Source: DATGEO01 sp035310015 (GTDB lineage: Bacteria; Chloroflexota; Dormibacteria; Dormibacterales; Dormibacteraceae). Taken from it: a DNA stretch of 16,093 bases. Every line of letters starts with the position of its first letter. Position 1 is the stretch's first letter. The position numbers and the translations under genes are program-made. The notes beneath the pieces were generated by a model, which saw only the letters and a list, made by a program, of their open reading frames with translations, was not told the origin of the DNA and made no database searches. Of the stretch, positions 1-7,275 are shown one piece after another. The stretch is from NCBI GenBank assembly GCA_035310015.1, contig DATGEO010000160.1, forward strand, positions 1 to 16,093, in the 5' to 3' direction.

Positions 1-324
1 CGCCGGCTGTCGAGCGGGGAGGTGATCGACCACGCGTTCACGAAGTTTTCCTACCCGACTTACTGGCACTACGACGTGCTTCGAGGCCTCGACTACCTGC
101 GCGCCGCCGGCGCTGCCCCCGACGGGCGCCTGGCCGAGGCGGTCGATCTCGTCCTGTCGAAGCGCGACGCCGACGGCCTCTGGCCGCTCGAGAACCCGCA
201 TCCCGGCGCGGTGCACTTCGCGATGGACGAAGGCGAAGGCCGGCCAAGCCGGTGGAACACGCTCCGGGCCCTGCGCGTCCTCAGGTGGTACGGCCAGCCT
301 GGTGCCACGACCGCTGCGGACTGA
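1..324 (+). CDS. C-terminal end of a terpenoid-cyclase-toroid-like protein (5' end outside window)
   Basis: The reading frame is open from the first base and stops at TGA 322-324, so this is the last ~107 residues of a longer protein; a GTG at 22 is in frame but need not be the start. Visible motifs are FPTYWHYD-like (FSYPTYWHYDVLRGLDYLRAAG region), a helical repeat, WPLENPHPG and a C-terminal GRPSRWNTLRALRVLRWYG. Alternating helices with W/G-rich turns resemble the alpha/alpha toroid of prenyltransferase/squalene-oxidase repeat proteins, and similar tails are found in uncharacterised actinobacterial proteins of that fold. No DxDD or QW catalytic motif is in the visible part, so cyclase activity cannot be claimed. 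No terminator hairpin is evident just after the stop. Confidence 0.6.
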   Translation, partial: RRLSSGEVIDHAFTKFSYPTYWHYDVLRGLDYLRAAGAAPDGRLAEAVDLVLSKRDADGLWPLENPHPGAVHFAMDEGEGRPSRWNTLRALRVLRWYGQPGATTAAD

Positions 325-495
325 CTGGCCCGACCCCTTCCGCCGTCACCTTGTGCGCTATCCGAGGCGTGTGATGTTCGGGCCCGCATCGACGTGGTGA
401 TCTGGCATTCCCACGGATCATGTTGGCCGAGCCAGGTGGTCTCGACGAAAACGAATTGGCCTCTGACGCAGGCTCTGCGCGCCGTGTTCGCTCGC

Positions 496-524
496 TTGAA
501 TGCGAAAGATCGATGGGTTATGGT
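496..524 (+). promoter_or_regulatory. Candidate sigma70-type promoter for the Asp-box operon
   Basis: TTGAAT (496-501) and TATGGT (519-524) are separated by exactly 17 bases. A start site near 531 would give a leader of about 57 bases before the GTG at 588. This supports the short start for the downstream gene and argues against a start at 420, which would lie upstream of the promoter. A small GCGCC/GGCGC stem (551-565) lies in the leader. The rest of the gap 325-587 shows nothing recognisable. Confidence 0.5.
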
Positions 525-587
525 CGTGAGGCATCCGCGGGCAGACGGGGGCGCCGTCGCGGCGCTTCGCTTTTCAGGAGGTGGGTG

Positions 588-2306
588 GTGGGTGACTTCA
601 AGAGCGGTATCGGTCTGGTCAGGCACTCGGCGCTGATCGCCGTGGCGGCCCTGGCGCTCGCCCCGGCCCAGCTGGTCGCGGGATCCGGCTCGCCCTGGTC
701 CTCCACGGTGACGGCTTCCAACATGGTGGTGAGCACCCCGACGAGCGGCGGCGGCTATCCCGAGAACCCTCCGGTGGCCGGCGGCTGCGTGGGCCCGACC
801 GCCAACAACTTCAATTCCAACCACTCTGAGTCGGAGCTCACCGTCGAGCCCGGCACCGAGCAGATCGTCGGCTCGTCGAAGTTCTTCTTCGAAAAGTTCT
901 CGACCGGATACAACTTCTACCTCGGCAGCTACAACATCAACGGGACCAAGCACAGCAACAACATCATTCAGGGCTACGACTGCTCGACGACCGAGACGAC
1001 GCCCGGGGTCCTCAACCAGAACATGCCGCCGAGCTGGACCAACACGACCGATCCCAACGTCGCCTTCGACTCCCAGGGCCGCGTGTACCAGACCATGCTG
1101 CCCTTCAACGCCTTCTGGACGAACCTCCACCCCGACGGCGAGATCACCGTCTCGTACAGCGACGACCTCGGCGCGCACTGGGTGACGGGCAACGGCGGCA
1201 AGGCTCTCGAGACGGTGCCGAACGCCAGCTCTTTCCAGTTCGGCTACGTCGAGGACAAGCAGTGGATCGCGGTCAACCACATCGCCGGCAACAAGTACCA
1301 GGACCACGTGTACGCGACGTGGGATTTCATCGACGGCACGACGGTCAAGCTGCGTTTTGCGGTGTCGCGTGACCGCGGCGCGACCTTCTCCCCCGCCGTC
1401 ACCATCGCGTCGGCCTCGGTCGACCAGCTCCGCAACCAGTTCAGCCAGACCGGCATCGACGCCAACGGCGACCTCTACGTGGCCTACGCCAACATCGGCA
1501 ACAAGACCACGCTCAACGACTTCTACGTCATGAAGTCGACCGACGACGGCAACACCTTCACGACCCCCGTGCTGGCGGGCAGCGGAAATTCGATCGGCGT
1601 CTCGAACGCGGCCCTCCCGAACACCACCTTCCGCGACGGCATCCCCTTCTCCTTCGCCGTCTCGCCGGACCAGCCCGGCCACCTTTACCTGGCCTACAAC
1701 GATTACAACGGCACGCAGTACAACGTGTTCCTGGTGCAGTCGACCGACGGCGGCGCGTCGTGGAGCGGGCCGGCGGCCGTGAACGACGACCTGGCCTCCG
1801 GCCGCGTCGCCGATCATTTCCAGCCGGAGGTCGCGGCCGGTCCCGGTGGCGCCGTCGCGGTGGCGTTCTACGACCGCAGGACCGCCTGCCCGACCGACAC
1901 GTCGATCATCCCCCAGGACCAGGGCCGCACGAACTTCTGCATCGACCTGTCGGTGCAGCCCTACAAAGACAGCGGCTCCGGAGCGGTCGCGGTGGGGACC
2001 AACATCCGGGCCTCCAACTACACGTGGGACCCGCAGCAGCCTGGACTCCTCGTCAGCTCGAGCGGTACGACGAGCGACCTCCAGACGCTGGGCGGACTCG
2101 GCCAGATGGCGTGCGCCAGCCATAACGATCCCTGCACCCTCTCGTTCATCGGCGACTACTTCGGGATCGCGATCTCGGCCGGCAACATCTACACGCTCTC
2201 GGTGTCGACCCACTATCCGTCGAACGTGAAAGCGGACGACGGGTCCACGCTCTATTACCAGCAGCAGGTGCTGGGGACCATCAGCCGGTCCAGCCTCGGC
2301 ATCTAG
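588..2306 (+). CDS. Secreted Asp-box (BNR repeat, sialidase-fold) protein
   Basis: 572-residue protein predicted to be exported. The frame is open back to 420, but GTG 588 is preferred: AGGAGG at 576-581 lies 6 bases upstream, and translation then begins MGDFKSGIG followed by a hydrophobic signal segment (HSALIAVAALALAPAQLVAG) with an Ala-x-Gly-like cleavage region. Four Asp-box motifs (S-x-D-x-G-x-T-W type) are readable: SDDLGAHW (1158-1181), SRDRGATF (1365-1388), STDDGNTF (1536-1559) and STDGGASW (1740-1763), spaced as in beta-propeller blades. The C-terminal FIGDYFGIA segment is shared with the next gene (MVGDYIATS). Asp boxes mark the sialidase/BNR propeller fold but not the activity; I could not locate a FRIP motif or the arginine triad, so sialidase activity is not supported. 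The gap to the next gene is 33 bases, suggesting one operon. The mature region is rich in Asn, Thr, Ser and Gly, typical of an extracellular protein. Substrate unknown. Confidence 0.82.
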   Translation: MGDFKSGIGLVRHSALIAVAALALAPAQLVAGSGSPWSSTVTASNMVVSTPTSGGGYPENPPVAGGCVGPTANNFNSNHSESELTVEPGTEQIVGSSKFFFEKFSTGYNFYLGSYNINGTKHSNNIIQGYDCSTTETTPGVLNQNMPPSWTNTTDPNVAFDSQGRVYQTMLPFNAFWTNLHPDGEITVSYSDDLGAHWVTGNGGKALETVPNASSFQFGYVEDKQWIAVNHIAGNKYQDHVYATWDFIDGTTVKLRFAVSRDRGATFSPAVTIASASVDQLRNQFSQTGIDANGDLYVAYANIGNKTTLNDFYVMKSTDDGNTFTTPVLAGSGNSIGVSNAALPNTTFRDGIPFSFAVSPDQPGHLYLAYNDYNGTQYNVFLVQSTDGGASWSGPAAVNDDLASGRVADHFQPEVAAGPGGAVAVAFYDRRTACPTDTSIIPQDQGRTNFCIDLSVQPYKDSGSGAVAVGTNIRASNYTWDPQQPGLLVSSSGTTSDLQTLGGLGQMACASHNDPCTLSFIGDYFGIAISAGNIYTLSVSTHYPSNVKADDGSTLYYQQQVLGTISRSSLGI

Positions 2307-2339
2307 CCGGCCGGCGTCGGAAAGGAAAAGGAGGAGTCG

Positions 2340-3821
2340 ATGGTGATACGCAGGATCGGACCCGCGGCGGCGCTGGCGGCCGCCGGAGTGCTCGCGATGG
2401 CGAACAGTGTGTTCGCGAACGTGGCCTTGACCCAGATCAGCTCGGACCCTTTCAGCAACACGACCGCGGTTGACGGCGTTGCCGTCTACCACGCGACGGA
2501 GGAGGAGCCCGACACGTTTGCGTATGGCTCGACCATCGTTGCGGCGTTCCAGGTCGGGCGCTTCCACAATGGTGGCGCCGACGACATCGGCGTCGCCGTG
2601 TCGACCAACGGCGGCCAGAGCTGGAAGCACCAGCTGCTCCCCGGCCTCACGTTCCAGGTCGATCCGTCGAGCCCTTACGAGCGTGTCAGCGACGCGTCGG
2701 TCGCATACGACGCGCGGGACAACGTCTGGATGGTCTCCTCGATCCCGATCACGGCCTCGGGCGTCGTGCCGACCGTGTTCGTGAGCCGGTCGACCGATGG
2801 CGGGCGCACCTGGAACGCTCCCGTCTCGATTCCCCCGACCACCGGACCGGTCAACCTGGACAAGAACTGGACGGTCTGTGACAACACGGCCACCAGCCCG
2901 CACTACGGGAGCTGCTACACCGAGCTCGACAACTTCGCGGTGTTCGACCTGGAAGAGCTGAGCACGTCGAGCGACGGCGGGGCGACGTGGAGCGTGCCCA
3001 TCTCGACGCCGACGCGGGCCCACGGCCTCGGCGGCCAGCCGCTCGTGCAGCCTGACGGCACCGTGGTCGTGCCGTTCGAGGGCATCGACGGTTTGGCGAC
3101 CATCTCGTCCTTCAGCTCGACCGACGGCGGGGCCACTCTGACCGACGCCGTCACAGTCGCCACGATCGACTTCCACAGCGTCGCCGGCGATCTCCGCACA
3201 TCGCCGCTCCCGTCGGCAGAGATCGACGGCGCGGGCAAGGTCTTCGTCGGTTGGGAAGACTGCAGGTTCGAGCCTGGGTGCGCGGCCAACGACATCGTGT
3301 TCAGCACTTCCGGCGACGGCCAGAGCTGGACCGCACCGGCGCGCATACCGATCGACCCGGTGGGCAGCGGCGTTGACCACTTCATTCCCGGTTTCGGCGT
3401 CGACCGGTCCACCTCGGGCGGCAGCGCGCATATCGGGTTGACCTTCTACTACTACCCGGTCGCGAACTGCACCGTGTCCACGTGCCAGCTCGACGCCGGA
3501 TTCATCTCGTCCTCGGACGGCGGAGCCACATGGGGAGGCCGCGAACAGCTGGCCGGAGCCATGAACCTCACCTGGCTGGCGTTCACGACCCAGGGCTACA
3601 TGGTCGGCGACTACATCGCGACGTCGTTCAGCGGCGGACTGGCTTACCCGGTCATCTCGGTTGCGTCTTTCGGGACGCCTACTCAGAACCTGAACCAGGC
3701 CATGTTCGTGACCACCTCGGGCCAGGGCGTATTCACCGGCACCGGCACCGCGGCGACCGCGGCAGGGGCGAAAGCCGGCACGTCGACGCTTTCGTTCGTC
3801 GTCGGTCCTACCACTCGCTGA
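2340..3821 (+). CDS. Secreted Asp-box (BNR repeat, sialidase-fold) protein, paralog of the upstream gene
   Basis: 493 residues. ATG 2340 follows AAGGAGG (2328-2334) by 5 bases. The N-terminus is a clear signal peptide: MVIRRIG, an Ala-rich core, then SVFA before NVALTQ, a likely signal peptidase I site. Six Asp boxes can be read: STNGGQSW (2601-2624), STDGGRTW (2790-2813), SSDGGATW (2967-2990), STDGGATL (3117-3140), the degenerate TSGDGQSW (3306-3329) and SSDGGATW (3510-3533). Six repeats would match a six-bladed propeller of the sialidase/BNR class. Near the C-terminus YMVGDYIATSFSGG echoes GDYFG in the preceding gene, so the two are probably distant duplicates. The last ~30 residues are Ala/Gly/Thr-rich with no LPXTG or clear transmembrane anchor, so a freely secreted protein is likely. 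Sialidase catalytic residues were not identified; the usual automatic label 'exo-alpha-sialidase' would be too specific. Confidence 0.82.
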   Translation: MVIRRIGPAAALAAAGVLAMANSVFANVALTQISSDPFSNTTAVDGVAVYHATEEEPDTFAYGSTIVAAFQVGRFHNGGADDIGVAVSTNGGQSWKHQLLPGLTFQVDPSSPYERVSDASVAYDARDNVWMVSSIPITASGVVPTVFVSRSTDGGRTWNAPVSIPPTTGPVNLDKNWTVCDNTATSPHYGSCYTELDNFAVFDLEELSTSSDGGATWSVPISTPTRAHGLGGQPLVQPDGTVVVPFEGIDGLATISSFSSTDGGATLTDAVTVATIDFHSVAGDLRTSPLPSAEIDGAGKVFVGWEDCRFEPGCAANDIVFSTSGDGQSWTAPARIPIDPVGSGVDHFIPGFGVDRSTSGGSAHIGLTFYYYPVANCTVSTCQLDAGFISSSDGGATWGGREQLAGAMNLTWLAFTTQGYMVGDYIATSFSGGLAYPVISVASFGTPTQNLNQAMFVTTSGQGVFTGTGTAATAAGAKAGTSTLSFVVGPTTR

Positions 3822-3840
3822 CGCTTCAAGCGGCATGGAA

Positions 3841-3869
3841 TGAGGCTCGCGCCGGTTGCGCGAGCCTCA
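3841..3869 (+). terminator. Perfect 12-bp hairpin after the Asp-box operon, between convergent genes
   Basis: TGAGGCTCGCGC (3841-3852) and GCGCGAGCCTCA (3858-3869) pair perfectly around a 5-base loop CGGTT, 19 bases after the stop at 3821. No T-run follows on the plus strand; on the minus strand only a short TTCC follows. It lies between convergent genes (the minus-strand gene ends at 3933), so it may act in both directions. The rest of the gap 3870-3932 holds nothing recognisable. Confidence 0.7.
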
Positions 3870-3932
3870 CCCCGCATCGGGTCTACCGCTCACGAATCTG
3901 CTCGAGCGTGCGCTGCAGGAGCGGAGGCTGAG

Positions 3933-4547
3933 CTAGATCCTTGTCCCGGCCGGCACGAGCGCATCCAAAAGGCTGCGCAGCACGTCCTCTTCAAGCGCAG
4001 GTGACGATTTGCCGTGGGCCCTGCGGAACTGACGGGCGTGGATCTGCGACAGCACCAGCCAGGCGAGCGAAAGGGGATCGACGTCGGCTCGAACCGATCC
4101 CTCGATCTGGCCGCGGCCGAGCAGCCGCGCGATCGCCTGGGCCGCGCGCGCGTGCGCACGCTGCAGAGCCCTTCGCAGCTGTGGGTCGCTGCTCGCCGCC
4201 GCCTCGATGAACAGCACGCCCAGACCACCCCGCCTGTGCATCCTGTCCTGATGCGCCGGCGTCAGCAAGCGTCGGAGGAGGTCGACCACGCTCGACGCCT
4301 CCCGGCCAAGGCTGTCCAGGTGCGCCGCGAGCTGCCCGGCCGCCCGTTCCAGGACGGCGGCGAACAGCTCACCCTTCGTGCCGAAGTTCTGAAAAACCAC
4401 GGGCTCGGTGACACCGACCGTGGAAGCGATCTGCGCCACCCGGGTCCCGTCGTAGCCGAAGGCCGCGAACTCGGCCAGCGCCACTTCCAGAATGCTCTCC
4501 CTGCGGGCGATCGCCCCGAGTCTTCGCCGCGCCGGCGCTCTTGCCAC
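3933..4547 (-). CDS. TetR/AcrR-family transcriptional repressor
   Basis: 204 residues, the usual TetR length. The helix-turn-helix occupies about residues 13-60: RRESILEVALAEFAAFGYDG, then TRVAQIASTVGVTEPVVFQNF and GTKGELFAAVL, matching the TetR_N pattern (A-x-x-x-F...G-x-x-x-T-x-x-x-I-A...YxHF-like...K-x-x-L). The C-terminal ligand-binding part is helical and divergent, so the effector is unknown. The start is GTG 4547; the frame meets a stop in the palindrome just upstream, so no longer start exists. There is no Shine-Dalgarno: only two bases separate the GTG from the 22-bp palindrome at 4550-4571, and TAGACT (4561-4556, minus) lies 8 bases before it, consistent with a leaderless transcript. 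The gene is divergent from the methyltransferase at 4597 and probably represses both itself and that gene. Confidence 0.9.
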   Translation of the reverse strand: MARAPARRRLGAIARRESILEVALAEFAAFGYDGTRVAQIASTVGVTEPVVFQNFGTKGELFAAVLERAAGQLAAHLDSLGREASSVVDLLRRLLTPAHQDRMHRRGGLGVLFIEAAASSDPQLRRALQRAHARAAQAIARLLGRGQIEGSVRADVDPLSLAWLVLSQIHARQFRRAHGKSSPALEEDVLRSLLDALVPAGTRI

Positions 4548-4570
4548 GGTAACTTAGTCTAGACTAAGTT
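4541..4570 (+). promoter_or_regulatory. Candidate promoter of the methyltransferase gene
   Basis: TTGCCA (4541-4546) and TAAGTT (4565-4570) are 18 bases apart. The -10 and most of the spacer lie inside the 22-bp palindrome, so a bound repressor would block RNA polymerase directly. Box assignment is by eye. Confidence 0.4.
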
Positions 4571-4571
4571 A
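4550..4571. promoter_or_regulatory. Perfect 22-bp palindrome, probable TetR operator
   Basis: TAACTTAGTCT (4550-4560) is followed immediately by its exact reverse complement AGACTAAGTTA (4561-4571). It is AT-rich in a very GC-rich region. It sits 2 bases from the TetR start codon (4547, minus) and 25 bases from the methyltransferase start (4597, plus), covering candidate promoter elements of both. TetR dimers typically bind such palindromes in the divergent intergenic region. Confidence 0.85.
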
Positions 4572-4596
4572 TCGGTAATAAACCAGGAGGCGAGAA

Positions 4597-5253
4597 ATGT
4601 TCGAGTCCAAGCTCTTCCACCCGTCGTCGAAGCCGGCGGGCCACGGCATCACCATCGGCACGCCGCTCATCTATGACCTCTCGACCCCGCTGTTCTTCTT
4701 CGGAACCCGCCGGCGTTCCTACCGCAGCCTGATGGCGGCGGCCGGTGTGAAGGCCGGGCACCGCGTGCTGGACGTCGGCTGCGGCCCTGGCTATTTCGTG
4801 CGGATGCTCGCGGAGGCGGTTGGCCCGACGGGCTCTGCGGCCGGCATCGACGCGGCCCCGGAAATGATAGACTACGCACGTCGCAAGGCCCGTCGCCTGC
4901 CCAACTGCCGCTTCGAGTCTGGCTCAGCCGAAGCGCTCCCATTCCCTGACGCGTCCTTCGACGTCGTCGCGTCAAGCCTGATGCTGCATCACATTCCCGA
5001 CGAGCTGCGGCTCCAGGCGGCCACCGAGATGAGGCGTGTGCTCCGCCCCGGGGGAACGGTGCTCCTGGCCGACTTCACGATTCCTGAACGGGGCGCCTGG
5101 CACCTGCTAGCCGCGATCACAGGCCACGCCGGCGGTCAGATGATCCGCCGTGTCTCGCCCCTCGAGCCGCTCGTTGCGGAGGCAGGTTTTACGGGGCCCG
5201 TCTCAGGCGAAGCGCCGCCATGGCTCCACTACGTTCGCGCCACCAAGCCGTGA
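4597..5253 (+). CDS. Class I SAM-dependent methyltransferase (UbiE/Methyltransf_11 type)
   Basis: 218 residues. ATG 4597 has AGGAGG at 4585-4590, 6 bases upstream. The Rossmann-type SAM-binding core is clear: motif I VLDVGCGPGYF (about residues 57-67), acidic loop GIDAAPEMIDYAR (83-95), SAEALPFPDASFDVV (110-124, motif II/III region), LMLHHIP (128-134) and RRVLRPGGTVLLADF (146-160). This is the pattern of UbiE-like small-molecule methyltransferases. The ~50 residues before motif I contain FFFGTRRRSYRSL, a short substrate-lid region. The substrate is unknown; control by the divergent TetR suggests an inducible function such as modification of a lipid, quinone or toxic compound, but this is inference. 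It converges on the permease gene, with only 9 bases between the stops. Confidence 0.88.
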   Translation: MFESKLFHPSSKPAGHGITIGTPLIYDLSTPLFFFGTRRRSYRSLMAAAGVKAGHRVLDVGCGPGYFVRMLAEAVGPTGSAAGIDAAPEMIDYARRKARRLPNCRFESGSAEALPFPDASFDVVASSLMLHHIPDELRLQAATEMRRVLRPGGTVLLADFTIPERGAWHLLAAITGHAGGQMIRRVSPLEPLVAEAGFTGPVSGEAPPWLHYVRATKP

Positions 5254-5262
5254 CGGAGCTCC

Positions 5263-6816
5263 CTAGTGCGAGTGGGCTTCGTGCCCGCCCCTGCCGCCGG
5301 TCAGGTATTTGGCCGGGTCCTTGTCGAAGGCCTGCTTGCATCCGGCCGAGCAGAAGTAATACGCGTCGTCGCCGCGGAAAGTGCGGAATTCCGCCGTCCG
5401 CTTGTTCACCGTCATTCCGCAGACCGGGTCCACTGCCGTTCCTTCGCTTTCCATCTCGGCTCCTTGGCCCATGAGGGCGGTGTTTCCGTGGCTGACTTTC
5501 TGGCCCACCGCAGCCCTGGACCGGCTGAGGTGGCGGGCTGGATCGCGCTCGAACTCTGAACGGCAGCGCGCCGAGCAGAAGTGGTACGTGGCGCCGGCGT
5601 GGTCAGCGTGCTCGGCGGCGGTGGCCGGGTCGACGCTCATTCCGCAAACGGGGTCTCGTACCAGCTGCGCGCCCGCGGATGGCCGGCGCGCGTGGGCCCG
5701 CAGCATGTCGATTCCACCGGTGGTGACGAAGCGCCAGGCCAGCGCGGCCATCAGCACCACAAACGCGATGTCCAGATATGACGTGTAGTTCCACGCCGGC
5801 TGGGTCTCGAAGACTGTCACGTGATGGTTGATCGGTGCCAGTCCAAGGAGCTGGAAGGCGCCTCCGACGAGAAACCCCGCCAGCGCCATCGCCACATATG
5901 AAACGGCCAGGAGGTAAAGCGACGTCCGTCCCCCGTAGTACTTCCGATAGATGTTGAGGATGGGCAGGATGATCAGGTCGGCGAAGATGAAGCTGATCAC
6001 GCCGCCGAAGCTGATGCCGCCATTCCAGAGCACGACGGCCAAGGGCACGTTGCCGACCGAGCACACGAAGCTGAGCATGGAGATGATGGGGCCGATCAAT
6101 GGACTCCAGAACGCGTTCAGGGTGGGATGGTTGGTCAGGAAGAACGCCTGCCACCAGCTGTTCGGCACCCATGCGGCGAGCGCGCCGGCGATCAAAAAGC
6201 CCAGCCCCAGGTCGACATAGAGGGCGTACAGGTCCATGTAGAACGCGTGCGCGATGGCGGTGAAACCGCGGGCCGAGAACAGGCGCGATAGAAACGGCCC
6301 GTCGGTGATGGACACGTCCATCTCGCCGTGCGCCTCATGCGTCGACCCGAACACACCCCGCTCGGCCTGGCGCCTCGCCTCGTCGACCATCCGCTGCCGG
6401 AGGGTGAGCTTGAAAAGGATCCAGATGATCACCGCCATGAGGAGGCCGCCCGCGAACTCGGCGGCGACGAACTGCCAACCCAGAAGGATGAGCAGGACAA
6501 GACCCAGCTCAAAGACCAGGTTGGTGGACGCGAACTCGAAGATGATCGCGTTGACGAAGCTGGCCCCTCTGCGGAACAGTGCCCTGGCCACCGCCACCGC
6601 GGCGTAGGAGCAGGAAGAGCTGGCGGCCCCAAAACCACATGCGAGGACAAAGCCCTTCAGGTCGGGTCGGCCCAGCGCGCCGGCCACCGCTCGCTTCGAG
6701 ACCACGGTCTGGATCATGGCCGAGAGCAGGAAGCCCAGGGCCAACGGCCACAAGACCTCCCACAGCATGAAGAGCGAGATCCGCAGGGCGTGCAGGATCG
6801 CGTCGACAGCGAACAC
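5263..6816 (-). CDS. COG0701/DUF318 permease fused to two C-terminal YHS metal-binding domains
   Basis: 517 residues. Residues 1-~380 are a polytopic membrane permease of the COG0701 (ArsP_1/UPF0718) class: several hydrophobic helices, the N-half signature LACGFGAASSSCSYAAVAVA and the C-half signature SFVCSVGNVPLAVVLWNGG followed by FADLIILPILNIYRKYYGG, reflecting the family's internal duplication. Residues ~388-430 and ~462-505 are two YHS domains, each with DPVCGM near its start and a FCSxxC cluster (HFCSARC; YFCSAGC) before a DPAKYL-like end. YHS domains bind metal through these cysteines. The tail is His-rich (HEAHSH). GTG 6816 starts 6 bases after the csoR stop, with GAGGAG about 10 bases upstream. 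The family exports arsenicals or other metal(loid)s; CsoR linkage suggests copper or a related soft metal, but the substrate is not proven. Two YHS domains on one permease are uncommon. Confidence 0.88.
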   Translation of the reverse strand: MFAVDAILHALRISLFMLWEVLWPLALGFLLSAMIQTVVSKRAVAGALGRPDLKGFVLACGFGAASSSCSYAAVAVARALFRRGASFVNAIIFEFASTNLVFELGLVLLILLGWQFVAAEFAGGLLMAVIIWILFKLTLRQRMVDEARRQAERGVFGSTHEAHGEMDVSITDGPFLSRLFSARGFTAIAHAFYMDLYALYVDLGLGFLIAGALAAWVPNSWWQAFFLTNHPTLNAFWSPLIGPIISMLSFVCSVGNVPLAVVLWNGGISFGGVISFIFADLIILPILNIYRKYYGGRTSLYLLAVSYVAMALAGFLVGGAFQLLGLAPINHHVTVFETQPAWNYTSYLDIAFVVLMAALAWRFVTTGGIDMLRAHARRPSAGAQLVRDPVCGMSVDPATAAEHADHAGATYHFCSARCRSEFERDPARHLSRSRAAVGQKVSHGNTALMGQGAEMESEGTAVDPVCGMTVNKRTAEFRTFRGDDAYYFCSAGCKQAFDKDPAKYLTGGRGGHEAHSH

Positions 6817-6822
6817 CTCGGT

Positions 6823-7098
6823 CTAGCTCCTCACGAGCCGCTCAACCGCCATGTTCAGCTCGCGGACCTTCGCCTTGCCGCCCCCGGAACGGATCGCCTC
6901 CGTCACGCAGTGCTCGGTGTGATCGGCCAGCAGTTCCAGGGCCACGCTTTCGAGGGCCGCCTTGGCCGCGTTGACCTGGGTCAGCACGTCGATGCAGTAG
7001 CGATCGTTCTCGACCATCTGCTGGATTCCCCTGACCTGACCTTCGATCCGCCGCAGTCGCGATTGGATGCGCCGCTTGTCGTTGGTATAACCGGGCAT
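6823..7098 (-). CDS. csoR: CsoR-family copper-sensing transcriptional repressor
   Basis: 91 residues, the family's normal length (DUF156). The N-terminal helix has RRIQSRLRRIEGQVRGIQQMV, the hallmark of CsoR/RcnR proteins. Metal ligands fall at Cys35 (DRYCIDVL), His60 and Cys64 (DHTEHCV), the C-H-C set of Cu(I)-sensing CsoR rather than the ligand set of RcnR or the C-C pair of CstR. It starts at ATG 7098 with no Shine-Dalgarno; a perfect TATAAT ends 6 bases upstream, so the message is probably leaderless. It is followed 6 bases later by the permease-YHS gene, forming one autoregulated operon controlled by the operator at 7108-7124. Copper binding is expected from the ligand pattern but not shown. 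Confidence 0.92.
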   Translation of the reverse strand: MPGYTNDKRRIQSRLRRIEGQVRGIQQMVENDRYCIDVLTQVNAAKAALESVALELLADHTEHCVTEAIRSGGGKAKVRELNMAVERLVRS

Positions 7099-7104
7099 GC
7101 GTCA

Positions 7105-7110
7105 ATTATA
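7105..7110 (-). promoter_or_regulatory. Consensus TATAAT -10 box of csoR, leaderless promoter
   Basis: Reading the minus strand, TATAAT occupies 7110-7105 and is followed by TGACGC and then ATG at 7098. A start site 6-7 bases downstream of the -10 would fall on the A of the start codon. There is no AGGAGG-like sequence. The -35 region is weak (TTCGGG at 18 bases). The -10 overlaps the operator. Confidence 0.7.
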
Positions 7111-7124
7111 CCCACCAGGGGTAT
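7108..7124. promoter_or_regulatory. CsoR-type operator
   Basis: ATACCC (7108-7113), spacer ACCAG, GGGTAT (7119-7124): a perfect inverted repeat of the TACCC-N-GGGTA type described for CsoR and CstR operators. It overlaps the csoR -10 box by three bases, as expected for autorepression relieved by metal. The remaining gap 7125-7226 holds nothing recognisable. Confidence 0.82.
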
Positions 7125-7226
7125 GCGTCCCGAAACCTGGATCAGGGGTTCTGAACGTCTGCCCAGGACCGGATACAGAGCCAGCTGGATGCATCAGCCC
7201 GACGGGTTGCGCCCGCCGGCTCGAGA

Positions 7227-7266
7227 CGTTCCGGCGCCGGAGCGCTCAGGTCCCGGCGCCGGAACG
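7227..7266 (-). terminator. 14-bp perfect GC hairpin just after the ABM-like gene
   Basis: CGTTCCGGCGCCGG (7227-7240) pairs perfectly with CCGGCGCCGGAACG (7253-7266) around a 12-base loop. On the minus strand it begins 9 bases past the stop codon of the ABM-like gene at 7276. No T-run follows, so it would be a U-tract-less terminator or a 3'-end stabiliser. Each arm also contains the self-palindrome CCGGCGCCGG. Confidence 0.72.
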
Positions 7267-7275
7267 GAACGTGAT

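Noticed and set aside
551..574. GCGCC/GGCGC hairpin followed by TTCGCTTTT in the leader of the first Asp-box gene, as an attenuator
   Set aside because: The stem is only 5 bp and of a kind expected by chance in such GC-rich DNA; no leader peptide or alternative fold was seen.
420..587. N-terminal extension of the first Asp-box protein from ATG 420
   Set aside because: The candidate promoter at 496-524 lies inside it, the extension is Arg-rich and unlike a protein N-terminus, and GTG 588 has an ideal AGGAGG followed by a signal peptide.
93..3836. A 3.7-kb open frame on the minus strand (about 1247 codons), antisense to the two Asp-box genes
   Set aside because: Its translation is Arg/Gly/Val/Asp-rich and low in complexity with no recognisable domain, while the plus-strand frames have signal peptides, Asp boxes and ribosome sites. 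It is a GC-bias shadow.
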